Shown: positions 1 to 11,271, numbered from the stretch's first letter. The stretch: 64,000 nucleotides of DNA from Verticillium longisporum (GCA_019188255.1 JAETXT010000008.1:992001-1056000); one strand, 5' to 3'. Made by a program: numbers and translations. Notes: generated from the letters alone by a model not told the origin.

Positions 1-1836
1 GCTCAACGTATAGGGGGCGCATAACCCGCTACCGGGTATCATCAATGGTTTGGCATCTTCGCTGAGAAGACCGGGATAGAGTTCAACCATGTCGGGTTGC
101 CCATAAAGAGCCTGGAGGCGCTGTGCTACTACGGGGTCTGAGGTAATGTGCTCAAAGCATGTGTAAGGAAGCAAGCCAAAATACCTAAGAGACTGAAGTG
201 TTAGGCCGATCCCTGTGCCAAAGGTTGAACACATACTTGCGGAAATCATTGAGAGTGGCTACACGCAAGGCGCGAGCGTGGTTGATGCCAATAACTTCAA
301 TCATACGAAGTGCTCGGGGGATATTGTTTGGGCCGAATGCGCCTACCATTTGTCAGACGAAGAAAGGGCAATGTTTCAAAGTTGCCTACCGGCAGCATCC
401 TCGATGCTCTCGACCCAAATCCGAGCAAGATCGCTGTCAGAGTAACGTCCATCCGGTCCTCTTGTCAAGCCACCAAAAGTACGCCGTTCGGGCTCACTGG
501 GAACAGAACGCTCAAAGGTTGCAAAGCTATGGGAGTCTGGAGCCCCCATTCTATCTTCAGGGTCTCTAAGCAACGACTCAAGATGTGCATCCATCCACTG
601 GTAGAAGATCAGCTGGGTCGAAATAGTGGTGGTCTCGAGGACTGTTCAGTACCTTCTCGTCTCTCTGACTGATTGCCGAATGCCACCTATAGAGCCTTGT
701 CGACAGTCAGAAAATGGTCTGCTCGGATGTATATCTTGTGTCTCACAGGTTGAACTCGAAGCTACATTGATTTCCGCCCGCTCGAGGGATCTTTTCCGTG
801 TCTGTATTAACTCGAGGGTCTAAACTCCTGAAAGACATGTTGATATTTGAGCTGACGCACAGTTTGGTAGAGAACTTACCAGGTCGAAGCCGTCTGGTTG
901 AGGCCAAGAATGACGCGGAGATAGTCGTGGAGAATAATGTTAACGTATAGACCGCATACAATCAATCTTCCTGTTTGGAACAAGTCGTTGTCGAGGTTCT
1001 TAAGTGCTCGTTTCCTCATGTCCGAATCTTGGGTTCTGCTAGGCTGTGAAAACCGGTTGCGTTCATTGATCATTGCCAGTCTTTCCACAACCCAATTGTG
1101 ATAGCGATTGAAGAACTGTTCGGTCAGTAGGTGCACCGGATTCAGAGGGCACTCGGCCTGTCACTGACAACTAGGAGACAATTGACCCCGGGTGGAAAGC
1201 CATGGGTGCGCTTCTCGCAAAAGGAGTCAGGCTTCAGCTTGCCATTCTTGAAGGTCCTTATAGTGTTCTGTTCGTCTTGATTGGCACCATACAGCGGGGC
1301 GAGGTCAAGGTAGGACGATGTGAGGGAGACGCTGGGATCATCGCGCGATGTTCTGAAGATGTCGTGTATGATGATAGTGGCTAGGTAAAAGAAAACACTA
1401 GATATGCCGTTTGGGTGAGGCTTGAAACCGCCATTCTCGCGCGACAATAGGGTGTCAAATATGAGCTGGGGCTCGGGCAAGGCTGATGGCTGCCATGCCG
1501 TTGGCTGGACGGACCTTGAGTATGATGATCCCGCCTGGCCGAGAGATGGATTGTAAAGGCTGTTGTAGGAACCGTCTGCCTGTCGGTATCGGTAAGGCTC
1601 TCCGAAAATAGACTGTGGAGGGTGATCAAGGGTGTTCTACAGCTCAGCGATTATCGGCCCTGTGAGCCCTTGTCGAGCCGCGCCGTTAGGAAGCGATGCT
1701 ACGGTCCGCACGACATTCTCTAGGTCCAATCTGCGGTCGTCTGTCAGTCCTTTTGCTGCTGCTGCCCCGTCTGCCGAGCTTCTGGGGAATTATCGGAACC
1801 AGGAGCTTGAAGCTCGTCTACTGGCTTGTCCGTCAT
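1..1836 (-). pseudogene. Ppo-type fatty acid dioxygenase/diol synthase, 3' part off window, damaged
   Basis: Heme dioxygenase domain of a linoleate diol synthase/Psi-factor oxygenase, which oxidises linoleate or oleate to hydroperoxy and dihydroxy signalling lipids; the C-terminal P450 domain would lie left of base 1. Seen: distal-His segment IIIHDIFRT, SSYLDLAPLYG, GFPPGVN, RYHNWVV, and YRWH (family catalytic Tyr and proximal His). Exons on the minus strand: 1836-1169, 1115-880, 827-747, 695-653, 597-390, 342-237, 184-1; introns 47-55 nt. Damage: an in-frame TAG (1639-1637) sits between AEL and NTLDHPP where the family has Trp, and the first exon from ATG 1836 changes frame near the C4 run 1765-1768 (668 nt, one short of a whole number of codons). 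The N-terminus is poorly conserved, so the start is uncertain. Identity is firm; whether it is a true pseudogene is inferred. Confidence 0.8.
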
Positions 1837-2436
1837 GGGATCAACAGCAGATTGCGGATAGTCACCGATTTGCGCATGTCGCGGACGACGAAGCCTTCTG
1901 CATAGTAGTGGCATGTTGGACGAGGCTTGCTCCGACCGCCAAAAGCATGAGGAATAGATAGACGAAATTTGTAGTAGTGAGGTAATGCTGGTGTTTCTTT
2001 GTGATCAGACAGACAGTTGTGTCTTCACGGCGGTGCATCATCTCCGCGCGTGTAGGTACCTACCTAAAGTAAGGTACCTTAGATAGCCGTGCTCTGGGCG
2101 GAAGGCGCCGACGAGACACTTGCCTCGCTGGTAAGAGGTACAGAATCACCACTGGCTGTGAGGATGCCCTTGGTCGAGCTTGCCTCAACTGCACTTGACA
2201 ATGGCCATAGTCAGGAGCCGATGCTACGTAGGTGCCAAACATACTGTCATTTAACTGTCACATGCGGGGGAGCTATGCAATCGGTCAGCATGCACACCGA
2301 GACTCCGCACGCGGGGTTCAAGCTGCCCTGTTGTCGCTTCCATGTTCGTCCACCTCACTGCCTCTGATAAGGTACCCTTCGCGACCGTAGAACCCCGAAT
2401 CTGACAGATTCCAAGGTAAAGCCAACCCACAGCATC
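1837..2436. other. Intergenic, divergent between Ppo and BLOC1S1
   Basis: No gene seen. It holds a copy of the TACCTACC/GGTACC palindromic motif at 2053-2081. It presumably contains the promoters of both flanking genes; no TATA box is obvious. Confidence 0.5.
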
Positions 2437-3282
2437 ATGTCGTCGTCCGAACCGTCATCAGCTTCCGGCAGCTTTCCGCCACCCCAAGCCGCCGCTTCTT
2501 CGACAACAACGACTAGCCTCTCCTCCCCGCGCCAGCCCAGCCTCGCGAGCCCCCGCATCGCCCCTTCGACAACAACCTCACTCTCCTCCCCAGGCCTCAT
2601 CAATATCCCGCCGCCCCTCCCCGCCCTGTCTACGACGTCTACATCGGCCTCCGTTCTCCACCAGACCCTCCCCTCCCCCGACCAGCAGCGCCATGTCGCC
2701 GAGGCCCGCGCCGCCGTTGTTGCCTCCATCGGCAATATCCTTGACTCGGAGCTGCAGTCGCGCGCCACCATGCTGCACGCCAACGCCGCCGCCATCAGCC
2801 GCCAGGAGCGCGATGTTGTGCGAGCCACCGACGGGCTGCGGCGGGAGAATGACAAGCTTGCCAAGTGGTCGGGCGATGCGGCGCGGCGGGTCAAGGAGCT
2901 TGGCAATGTGCAGAATTGGGCCGAGGTGCTGGAGCGAGACTTTCTCGTGCTCGAGGAGACGATGAGACTCGTGAGAGAGGGGAGCAGCGGGAGTTGTGGG
3001 AGCTGGAGCGGCAGCGGCAGCCGGAGCGGTAGTGGGAGTGGGAGCGACGACGGAGGCGATGGAGGAGCGAGGGTGGACGGGGATGGGGACGTGAGGATGG
3101 CGGAAGACATGGAGCCGGGCGGCGCGAGGTTGGCGCCCGATTCGCCTGGCAAAGGCAAGGGGAAGGGAGTGGATGATGTTTACGCCAACACGCTCCAGAA
3201 TGCCGCTGAAGACGACCCCAGCGGCGAGGCGCAAGGGCGAGTTCAGGGGACAGCGGCCACATCGCTGTCTATCACGATTTGA
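2437..3282 (+). CDS. BLOC1S1: BLOC-1 subunit 1 (GCN5L1-like) protein
   Basis: Intronless, 281 residues. Residues about 70-180 form the alpha-helical GCN5L1/BLOC-1 subunit 1 domain: HVAEARAAVVASIGNILDSE, then a coiled coil, ending in the family signature GNVQNWAEVLERDF. The family acts in the BLOC-1 complex in endosomal trafficking and in protein acetylation. The N-terminus (Ser/Pro-rich) and C-terminus (a Gly/Ser run at about residues 185-205, then acidic and Lys-rich) look disordered and make this protein about twice the length of the animal one. The start is the first ATG in frame. Convergent with TSC13, with a gap of 200 bp. The domain is recognised from its motif; cellular role is inferred from the family. 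Confidence 0.75.
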   Translation: MSSSEPSSASGSFPPPQAAASSTTTTSLSSPRQPSLASPRIAPSTTTSLSSPGLINIPPPLPALSTTSTSASVLHQTLPSPDQQRHVAEARAAVVASIGNILDSELQSRATMLHANAAAISRQERDVVRATDGLRRENDKLAKWSGDAARRVKELGNVQNWAEVLERDFLVLEETMRLVREGSSGSCGSWSGSGSRSGSGSGSDDGGDGGARVDGDGDVRMAEDMEPGGARLAPDSPGKGKGKGVDDVYANTLQNAAEDDPSGEAQGRVQGTAATSLSITI

Positions 3283-3482
3283 CACGATTACGAAATGGAT
3301 GGCCATCATGAAATAGGAAGTACGATACGCACAGAACGAATAACGAGAAATGAACACATTTCAGCTTTTCCGTGTCTTTTTTATTGAAGTGTGGCACAGC
3401 CTGTTCCATGATCAAATGTGTCTTAACAGACTCGAAGCAAACACCGGGACAAGCTGACAGGCTGTGCATGTTCCCTTACTTT

Positions 3483-4465
3483 TTAGTAGATGCCGGGCAG
3501 CAGCACAAACTTCTTCTTCTTGTATGTCTCAGGGAATTCCTTGCGGTATGCCCTCTCCTTGCCCTTGGCCCAAGCCGACATTTGCGCGGCACCGATCGCG
3601 ATGAACAGCGCGGCGCTTGCACTACGGCAAGCAATGATGACGCCGATCCACGCGGTGATCTCGAACATATAGTTGGGGCAGGTGACCAGCGAGAAGCCGT
3701 AGCCGCGAGGAATCTTCCTCTCGGTGCCGCCCCGCGTGCGCAGGCCGGCGAGGTTCTGGTGGACGATGGCGTTGGAGATTTCGCCAAAGGCGTAGATCAG
3801 GGCGCCGATTGCGTCGATGAGCGGGTTGCTCGCTTTGGCGGCCGGAGACCAGGGCGCATAGATCTCCCAAGCGCAGAGAGCGCCGGAGAAGACCCAGTAG
3901 AAGAAGGAGTTTTTGAAGATGTTGCGCGCGGGGATGGTCGTCCCAGAGAACTTGTGGACGAAGAGCGTCCCCCATTCAAGCATGAGGAAGTGGCCCATGA
4001 TCATGGCGAAGCTAGGCCACTGCGTCGGCCCCAGGGGCTTCGACGCTGCGTCGCGGTAGAGGTACGGGCGAAGGGCAATGACGGCGGCATGGAAGAGGAG
4101 GGGACCGAAGTACTCTACGACGAAGACGGTCTGCCACGCGATCTGCATGCCCAAATTCTTGACAATGAGGCTACCGGACGAGATAACATTCTCCTCCGAG
4201 CCAATCTGGGCCTTGCGGTCCTTCAACGTCTTCTTGGTGACAGGGTCGAAAAGACCAATCTGGTTGTGGTCCTTGATGCCCACCTGGCGGGCAATAAGGA
4301 CCTTCACATCTTCGACGAGGGTGTCGGCGGGGAGCTCGAGTGTGGGGGAGTTTCTTGATCGCCTGCTTTGGTGCTAACACTGTTGTGAGCGGAGTCTTCG
4401 AGATGCAAGGAGGCGCTTGTTCACTCACATCGAGACACCAGCTTGAGGGTAATTTTGGTGACCAT
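3483..4465 (-). CDS. TSC13: Very-long-chain enoyl-CoA reductase, frame broken
   Basis: Trans-2-enoyl-CoA reductase of the ER fatty acid elongation cycle, about 308 residues. It has a ubiquitin-like N-terminus, a steroid 5-alpha-reductase-type C-terminal domain with several membrane segments, the motif CPNYMFEI, and a lysine-rich tail (KKKKFVLLPGIY). Exon 1 is 4465-4429 (MVTKITLKLVSR), the intron is 4428-4374 (GTGAGT...TTAG), and exon 2 is 4373-3483. The conserved reading SRSPKQAIKKLP breaks one base before TLELPADTLVEDVK, at a C5 run (plus-strand G5 at 4344-4348). Exons total 928 nt, one base too many. A weaker donor, GTGTCT at 4438, would keep the frame open but replaces the conserved segment with HQSRRSRNSP. 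Function is firm; the cause of the break is open. Confidence 0.88.
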
Positions 4466-6901
4466 ATTGTCTCGGCCTACTGTGGTGTTGCTTTGACTAG
4501 AAAATTGTTGCTGTTCTAGGTAGGTACCTTACCTGCAGATGGGGAAAATTTGGGGGCACTTTCACATTCAGCGAACTGCCTGCCCACAGGAATGGAGCTT
4601 TTCGTTGAGCCTCGGTACTCGGATAGAGGAAAGTGGCTCATAAATGAATATCTATCCGCAATGAGGAATGCATCCGACCCATGATGCGAATATCGTCACG
4701 TCTCCTTTTTACACGTTCCTGGTTATCCTGACGACATGACACTTCATGTTTAGATTCACTTGCGATCGAGTGATTCCATCAACTCTTGGTGCTTGAACGA
4801 CCCTGAACATAGTGCTAAAAGGGCAGTCGTCGAACGAACGTTTATCTTGCCCTAGGCTTCCGAAGTATTCACAAGACCTTAAACCCCTTGACTTGTCTTG
4901 TTTCTCTGATAGATTGCTGGCTATCCAGATGTCTTTCCCACTTGATTATACTATGTTCACGTTCCTTTTTGATGGCAACCTGAAGAAATGGCCGAATTCT
5001 TCTCTTTTCGTAGAGATCTTGCATAGCAGTAGATGTGGCGGTAAGCCGATGATTAACAGCAAGTGAAGGACTTTGAAGTGCTGCGGCTGAATTGACCAAC
5101 AAAGCTTCTTTCTAGGTTCATCCGACCTTTGAAAACATGAGATATCGTGCGTGCAGTATCTGGCATCTCACACATGTGACTGATCATTTTGCGACCACTC
5201 GAAGCCATATTCAAGATCTGAGGGCGCCAATGGAACATTGCCATCAAGAGGAGGCAACTTCAATCTAAAGGGGCGGATATGTGGGCAGTCAAGGACTGTT
5301 CTCAACTGAATTAGCCGCGAGATTCAAACAATGAGGTCGTATCGAGCAGCATTCTGGTGTTGAGACGTGTATCACCTCTCAGCAGCTGGATGATAGAAGA
5401 CATTGTTACGTAGCTGCACTCAATTGAACACAAAGGTCTCAGTGTTACGGGTTATACCGTTAACGTTATATAGGCCTATGGCCTATACCTCTATGAATGC
5501 AGCCCAGTTGAATTAACGACGTTGATTCAATACGTATCCTTTTAGCTCAATTGGATAGCTGCCAATAAGGCACTTACGACCGTGTGAGGGCTGCCACTAA
5601 GCCCCTTTGGGGCCAACCGTAACACTCAGTACGTAGGTAAGACAATCAACGTACGTGACATTCATAGGTCTTGGGTTACATGATGCCCAAGATACTATAC
5701 CATACCGGCTTGAACAAATGTACTAAGCAACGAGAGTAGCTAGTAACCTGAGAAGATACATAGAGTTTTTGAACATTGTCAGGATGAATAATTGGCCGCC
5801 GTCATTTTCAAAGTGTGGACCAGAACTCCATCATCAATCTTGAAGGCAGATTAACAAAGAGCGGTTCAAGATTCAATAGCGGAATCTTTGAGACACAGAG
5901 ACAGCTATAGAGCACACTGGCACAGTCGCTATGATCCGAGTGAACAAGATTCAATCTCTCGATATACAACACCTGAAAATCAACATCATTATAAGAGGCA
6001 CTAATCCACCTCCTGGTTTTTTATGGTGGTACGAACCAAGAGCAGAAACCGAAGGCGATCCTATTGAAGCACAGCTGCGGCAGAGGTCACAGATGTGACG
6101 AAGAATCATGTCGCAACTCACTATCCACTCTCAGATCCTGCAGCAGAATGAAGAAGTCAAAGATGGACAAAGACGACGAAAGCATCGTACAGCGCACGGT
6201 GCAATTGGAGGGCTGCCTGCCTGGCCTTGTATCGCCTCCTACTCTGACTAGCACATCACGCAGAGAAACAACAGTACACCAGGGCCCCCCAAATTTCTGG
6301 TGTCCTCTTCTGTTTGCTTTTGCGCAAAGAATATCCCGGGCAGCCTTCACACTTTCTGAGATGTCAAATCACTAGATGCCCGCTTATTTCATCAGAGGGA
6401 AGCGCGAACTCAGGCGTTAAGAGAGATACCGACACGCCCGGAACTGTCTCTAGAGGGCATCCCAAGTACCTACTTTGGAAAGGGCATATGGTCATCAGAA
6501 GAACTTTTCTCAGTGTGCATTGTCGCGGCTTCACACGACGAATGCTCATGACGCCTGCCTACCTACCTAGGTAATCCGATACCATGAGGTGCCCCTGATG
6601 ATCAGGCAGTCTACTAAATAGTGGTGAACAGGTACAGCTACCATTCACTAGACACTTCTGTACGTTTCAGCAACGCACAGATTTGGTTTTGGCTCGCATC
6701 TTGGCGTAAGGGGTGGGATCTTTGGAACCAACACGTCTAAGGGTTCATCATCAGCACTGCCTGCATCTGAGTTGCACTTCATGTTCTAGCAATCATCTAT
6801 GATCTTGTCGCTGTCCTGAACTCAGCTAAAACCAATCGTCAGTCACCAGGTGCGAAATCTTGCTCTGTTCACCGCAGGCATCGACAAGAAAACGTACGAT
6901 T
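4466..6901. other. Gene-free, AT-richer intergenic region
   Basis: Only short open frames without recognisable content. The stretch from about 5.0 to 6.1 kb is visibly richer in A and T than its surroundings and rich in TA steps. It contains a small inverted-repeat structure (5441-5626) and copies of the palindromic CCTAGG-type motif at 4516-4534 and 6557-6574. It may hold decayed repeat DNA; no transposase fragment was recognised. Confidence 0.5.
5441..5626. repeat. Short inverted-repeat pair, possible MITE remnant
   Basis: AGTGTTACGG at 5441-5450 is repeated as its exact reverse complement at 5617-5626, bounding 186 bp of AT-rich DNA. No convincing target-site duplication flanks it, and the matching ends are only 10 bp. 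This could be a small non-autonomous element or chance. Confidence 0.3.
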
Positions 6902-8761
6902 ATGAAAGACCAAGAACAACCGGGGCAACGTGAACCCGCAGCCAAGGAAAGAAAAGCAGCCAGCAGTCCTTCCAGAAAGCGAGGACCAAGAGGATTCGTC
7001 AGCCCGATATACCAGAGGAGAAAGAGAATTAGAATCGCTCTTGCCCAAAGTCATGCAACCTTCAAGATTTCCAGTATAGCCAGGAGTGCCCTTAATCCGA
7101 AATCAGCCCTATTCATCCCTGGCAGGCGACATCACGGCTACCGCGAGCATGCGAGGATTCCCGTCCCAGAAAGGCGAAAGAGTAACGGCCTCCGAAAACT
7201 CCCTACCAACAGCAAGAGAGCTCCTGCGAGCGAGCAGCGACCGCCGGATTTGGAACTGTCATGGTGGCCAACTCCTGAACAGGCGGTCAAGCCTGTGCCG
7301 TCGGACCTACACATCACCATGGCAGCAAGAGCTGCGGCTGCGACGGCTGCTGCTGCGGCTGCGAGCGCTCTCTGTGCTAGGAAGATACCGAGCGGACATG
7401 CTGTCCAACACCCTGCTGCGAGGCCGAAAACACCTGGCATCATATGTATCCCACTTGCCAAACCTGGACCGATTCGAGAAAGTGCCAGTCGCTTGATGCC
7501 AAAGGATGCTTCATCACAGGCAAAGACATTACAGAGTCGTGCGCAAGAAAGCAAAGGAATAGCTATCAACAGCACCATAATCGCTCGTATACCGACCTCC
7601 CAGCATTTTGAGCCTCCAGCGGACGCCCCGAAGGGCCCTGCTGCTTGGCGGGACGCGCAAGTGACGGCGAATCACTTCGTCCAACAGACTCCGAATATTA
7701 TCTTTTCCATACCTCGCAGCACCATCTCCGAGCAGCAAGATCTCTTTAGTCCAGCGCAAAGCGGCAGTGCAGCTTCGCCAGTGCCAGTGTCGATAAAGCT
7801 GACGGGTGCCTGGTCACAGTCGAAAGCCTGGGTCAGTGAACGAAGCCGACAGCAAGCCGCCTTCAAGAAAGTGCAGGCTAATTTGGGCCGCATCAACGCT
7901 GCCGACTCGCCAGCTGTACCGAAAACGTTAGCAGAGTTTCTTGAGCTTAAGAAGTGGAAAGCGAAACGCGATCAGAGGTGTCTTCTGCGGAAGATCAGCT
8001 TGCTCGAGATGAACCAAGGCTTGGAGAACATCACACCCGAGGCGGGCATATCCCTGATCACTCTGAACAGCACAGACAAAACAGACGAAGGGGGCAAGGC
8101 AGCGGGCTACCCATCCAACGATACGACTCAGGTCCCCAAAGCTGATAATGTCGCCGAAAACGAGCGTAAGAATCTGGACAAGAAGGACGACAAGGGCACA
8201 CTCGGTGCCTCTGGTACCAGCAGCGAAAGAATCACCACTGAAATTCCGAAGCCTCCTGATGTCGACAAGATTATGCTGCGAAGGCTGCTGGATGGGAAAA
8301 CCTTCGAGGACAACAAGTCACCCGTCTTTGCGTCTGATACATGCTGGAATATCTCGTACAACGACAGTTCTGGAATCCCCGTACAGCGTCGTGTTGACTG
8401 GCCATCGAAGGCAGATTTGCAAGAATATGGTGATATGCGCTCGGCGGCGGGGATGCGCCGTGCGCTTCCACCCCCTCGCGAGAATAGGCTTACGTCGAGA
8501 CTTGCCAACATTGTCCACAACGAAAGCCGTTCACTGCATGCCCGCTTGAAGAACATTCGACTCGATCGACTTAGCATAGGTCCCTGCGACCACAACCAAG
8601 TGTCGCCATGGGATAGGGTGGACATGGCTCGACAGCCTCGCACAACGACTTTGGCTAGGGAACAGGGTGATAGAATGGCTCAGCCTTCGGAATCTTCGGG
8701 TTGGGTTTCTGCTCTGGTTGACACATCGAACACATCGGAAGCACAAAAGACAGGGCATTGA
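6902..8761 (+). CDS. Unrecognised disordered, basic protein
   Basis: A 619-residue open frame from the first in-frame ATG. I do not recognise it. The protein is Lys/Arg-, Ser- and Pro-rich with almost no hydrophobic stretches, so it is probably disordered. Near residues 140-160 there is an Ala-rich run (MAARAAAATAAAAAASALCA) that could form one helix. A predicted helical segment, about residues 330-375, has charged residues (ELKKWKAKRDQRCLLRKISLLE). No domain, signal peptide or membrane segment is evident. An uninterrupted frame of this length suggests a real gene. An upstream exon cannot be excluded, because the frame stays open for 42 nt before the ATG. Confidence 0.55.
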   Translation: MKDQEQPGQREPAAKERKAASSPSRKRGPRGFVSPIYQRRKRIRIALAQSHATFKISSIARSALNPKSALFIPGRRHHGYREHARIPVPERRKSNGLRKLPTNSKRAPASEQRPPDLELSWWPTPEQAVKPVPSDLHITMAARAAAATAAAAAASALCARKIPSGHAVQHPAARPKTPGIICIPLAKPGPIRESASRLMPKDASSQAKTLQSRAQESKGIAINSTIIARIPTSQHFEPPADAPKGPAAWRDAQVTANHFVQQTPNIIFSIPRSTISEQQDLFSPAQSGSAASPVPVSIKLTGAWSQSKAWVSERSRQQAAFKKVQANLGRINAADSPAVPKTLAEFLELKKWKAKRDQRCLLRKISLLEMNQGLENITPEAGISLITLNSTDKTDEGGKAAGYPSNDTTQVPKADNVAENERKNLDKKDDKGTLGASGTSSERITTEIPKPPDVDKIMLRRLLDGKTFEDNKSPVFASDTCWNISYNDSSGIPVQRRVDWPSKADLQEYGDMRSAAGMRRALPPPRENRLTSRLANIVHNESRSLHARLKNIRLDRLSIGPCDHNQVSPWDRVDMARQPRTTTLAREQGDRMAQPSESSGWVSALVDTSNTSEAQKTGH

Positions 8762-9759
8762 TGAATGCTTGAGTTCTTCTTAAACTTATCAGCAGCTGAA
8801 CGCCGTAAACCGGGTTGGTGTTTGCCAGAAAGGGCCGCGAGTAGCAAAGTTTGGACTAAGACGGGGTCTACCAGATGATTGAAGCAGGGGGGGCCGGCTT
8901 TGCAGCGTATGAGGTTGGGTTGAGGAGAGATGCCAACCAACCATTGGGACACTGGGCCGATGTCAGGATTTGGTTGAAGGCCTTGGATGAGGTGGATTGA
9001 AATGGTTGGATGCATTATGGCGGAACATGAGTGCTCGCAGCAGTCAATGGAGGCTGCAAAAGACGAATTATTCAAACGGCAGCGCTCATTAGAATCAGTA
9101 TTCAACTTTTGATTCACCCAATGATATAATATACACAATGATGGGGCATATTCACGAGCTGGATTGTCCTGAGTTGAAAATCTACTCCACTAACGGCGGA
9201 GAAGACCCTGTTCCTGTGGCTTGAGCGACCGTAGGAAAGGTGGCTGAAAATTGATCGTGCTCTCTCACTTGGTTGGTCGGCCGCGATGAGATTTGCGTCA
9301 CGTGAGTTATCACACTCAGTTCGAGGCTCCATATGCCCTACTTGGCTCGTGCACGGTAGTGGGGTTAGCGACCGGCGCTGCCAGACTCCACGCACAACTC
9401 AAGACGAAATTTCCCTTCTCGCGACTCCGACTTTCAGTTCATCCCGGAAAAAGTTCGACAACCACGCCCAACGACCAACACCCATTCTCGATTGCCGACT
9501 GATCATCAGGTTAGTAGACGGACACAAAGACGACGGCGAGGACGAATGCAAACCCTGACGGATATCCGCGATGCTTCACGCCGGCGAGATGCATCTGCCA
9601 CGATTTCCCCGGTGTCGATTTCACCTCTGGTCGTTCCCCTGCAGCCTCTGCCCACTGCCCACACATCCTGCCTCCTTGTTGCCCATCAATCTTCATCCAT
9701 CTCTTGAGAAGACAGACGGCTAACCTGTTACTCTTCTCTACTCTCCAGAATCTGCAATC
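8762..9759. other. Intergenic, promoter region of the eS8 gene
   Basis: No gene seen. It contains an E-box GTCACGTGAG at 9297-9306 and pyrimidine-rich DNA before the ribosomal protein start. A possible 5' UTR intron (GTTAGT donor at 9511, CTCCAG acceptor ending at 9748) is visible but unproven. Confidence 0.45.
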
Positions 9760-10474
9760 ATGGGTATCTCTCGCGACTCCCGTCACAAGCGCTCCGCTAC
9801 CGGTGCCAAGCGCGCATACTACAGTGCGTAATAATTCCGAAAGCCCGTATGATTTTGTGGGCACTTTATTGTGCTGTTAAAAACCATACGTTCTGACCTT
9901 TTCATCGCCAACAGGGAAGAAGCGCGCTTTCGAGGCCGGTCGCCAGGAGGCCAACACCCGTATCGGTGCCAAGCGCGTCCACACCGTCCGCACCCGTGGC
10001 GGCAACCACAAGTACCGTGCCCTGCGTCTTGACTCTGGCAACTTCGCCTGGGCCTCCGAGGGCACCACCCGCAAGACCCGTGTCATCGGTGTCGCCTACC
10101 ACCCCTCCAACAACGAGCTCGTCCGCACCAACACCCTGACCAAGTCGGCCGTCATCCAGATCGACGCCGCCCCCTTCCGTCAGTGGTACGAGGCCCACTA
10201 CGGCCAGGCCCTCGGCCGCAGGCGCCGGCAGAGGCAGCCCGCCGCCGCCGGCAAGCCCGTCGAGGAGGAGGCCAAGAAGTCCAAGTCCATTGAGAAGAAG
10301 CAGGCCGCCCGCTTCGCCGCCCAGGGCAAGGTCGACCCCGCCCTCGAGAAGCAGTTCGAGGCCGGTCGCCTGTACGCCGTCATCGCCTCGCGCCCCGGCC
10401 AGTCCGGCCGCTGCGACGGCTACATCCTCGAGGGTGAGGAGCTCGCCTTCTACCAGCGCAAGCTCCACAAGTAG
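9760..10474 (+). CDS. RPS8: 40S ribosomal protein eS8 (Rps8)
   Basis: Structural protein of the small ribosomal subunit, 207 residues. Exon 1 (9760-9823) encodes [21 protein letters not shown]. The intron is 9824-9914 (91 nt, GTGCGT...ACAG). Exon 2 (9915-10474) encodes [10 protein letters not shown] through the C-terminal AFYQRKLHK. The whole sequence matches the eS8 family in order and length, including [15 protein letters not shown]. The intron after about 21 codons is typical of fungal ribosomal protein genes. Strongly biased toward C-ending codons, as expected for a highly expressed gene. Convergent with GYP5. Confidence 0.97.
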
Positions 10475-11271
10475 AGGGTTTCACCCCATCGCCCCTACAC
10501 CGCTGTGATGCATGGTATGAGTACGAGGGAACGAGTTGGGTTACGTCACCTTGTCGAGCCGTGAGGCCCGGCATAGGACGGCAATGGGAAAAGTCCGGAC
10601 TTTTGTGGGCTTTGGTGTTCGAGGGTTTTCACATCGTTCCGTCTGGCACCAATTCTTTTTCGCAGGGACGCCAAACAAAAGAACGGCATCTTGCGGGCCC
10701 GCCGGCGTCTGCGTTTACCTGCCCGACTAACGGGCATTCGGAGTGGCTTGGGTTAGGAACACTGAGGCCAATTCCAAAAAGTAAAGCAATGACCAAAACC
10801 CTACCTTCCCCGTGTATCTGTCTGTGTGACCCCTTCTATGCTTTAGGCTGCGAACAACGGTTCTCAGCCACAATTCAGATTCCATCTATGATGATAATGC
10901 GTTTCAGAGTATGATGTCTTGTTTTTTTTTGGTCTATCATGATATCATTACGCCGACTCTCATGATAAAGAAAAAGTAATGCTACAGTCGTGCACAGCAC
11001 ACGAACGTGCTGGCTGATTTCCAAACCACGCCGACATGTGTACCCCAACTGCCCAGTTCAGGCCACAAGACCAATGAAAAGCCCAAAGGGTAAAAAACGC
11101 TGTGGCAAGAAGAAGAAGAATGGTGCGTCTTGACCCAGCAAACCGCACATGACCTGGATGAGTCGATCCCAAGAGGCTCAACTATGTAATTGTACAACAT
11201 GCCGTCCATGCTAGACTAGGTAGGGGAGCTTGCGGGCACGAAATCAGACAACAGGGTTTCTGCGTCCATGA
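10475..11271. other. Convergent 3' intergenic region
   Basis: No gene seen. It holds the 3' untranslated regions of RPS8 and GYP5, with a T-rich tract near 10921-10930. Confidence 0.5.

Noticed and set aside
3372..4358. 328-codon open frame on the plus strand opposite TSC13
   Set aside because: Mirror frame of a real gene in GC-rich DNA; low-complexity Arg/Gly/Glu content and no domain.
5543..5554. TAGCTCAATTGG, a good tRNA A-box match
   Set aside because: No B-box (GGTTCGAATCC-like) at the right distance and no cloverleaf could be folded; not a tRNA, though a SINE relic is possible.
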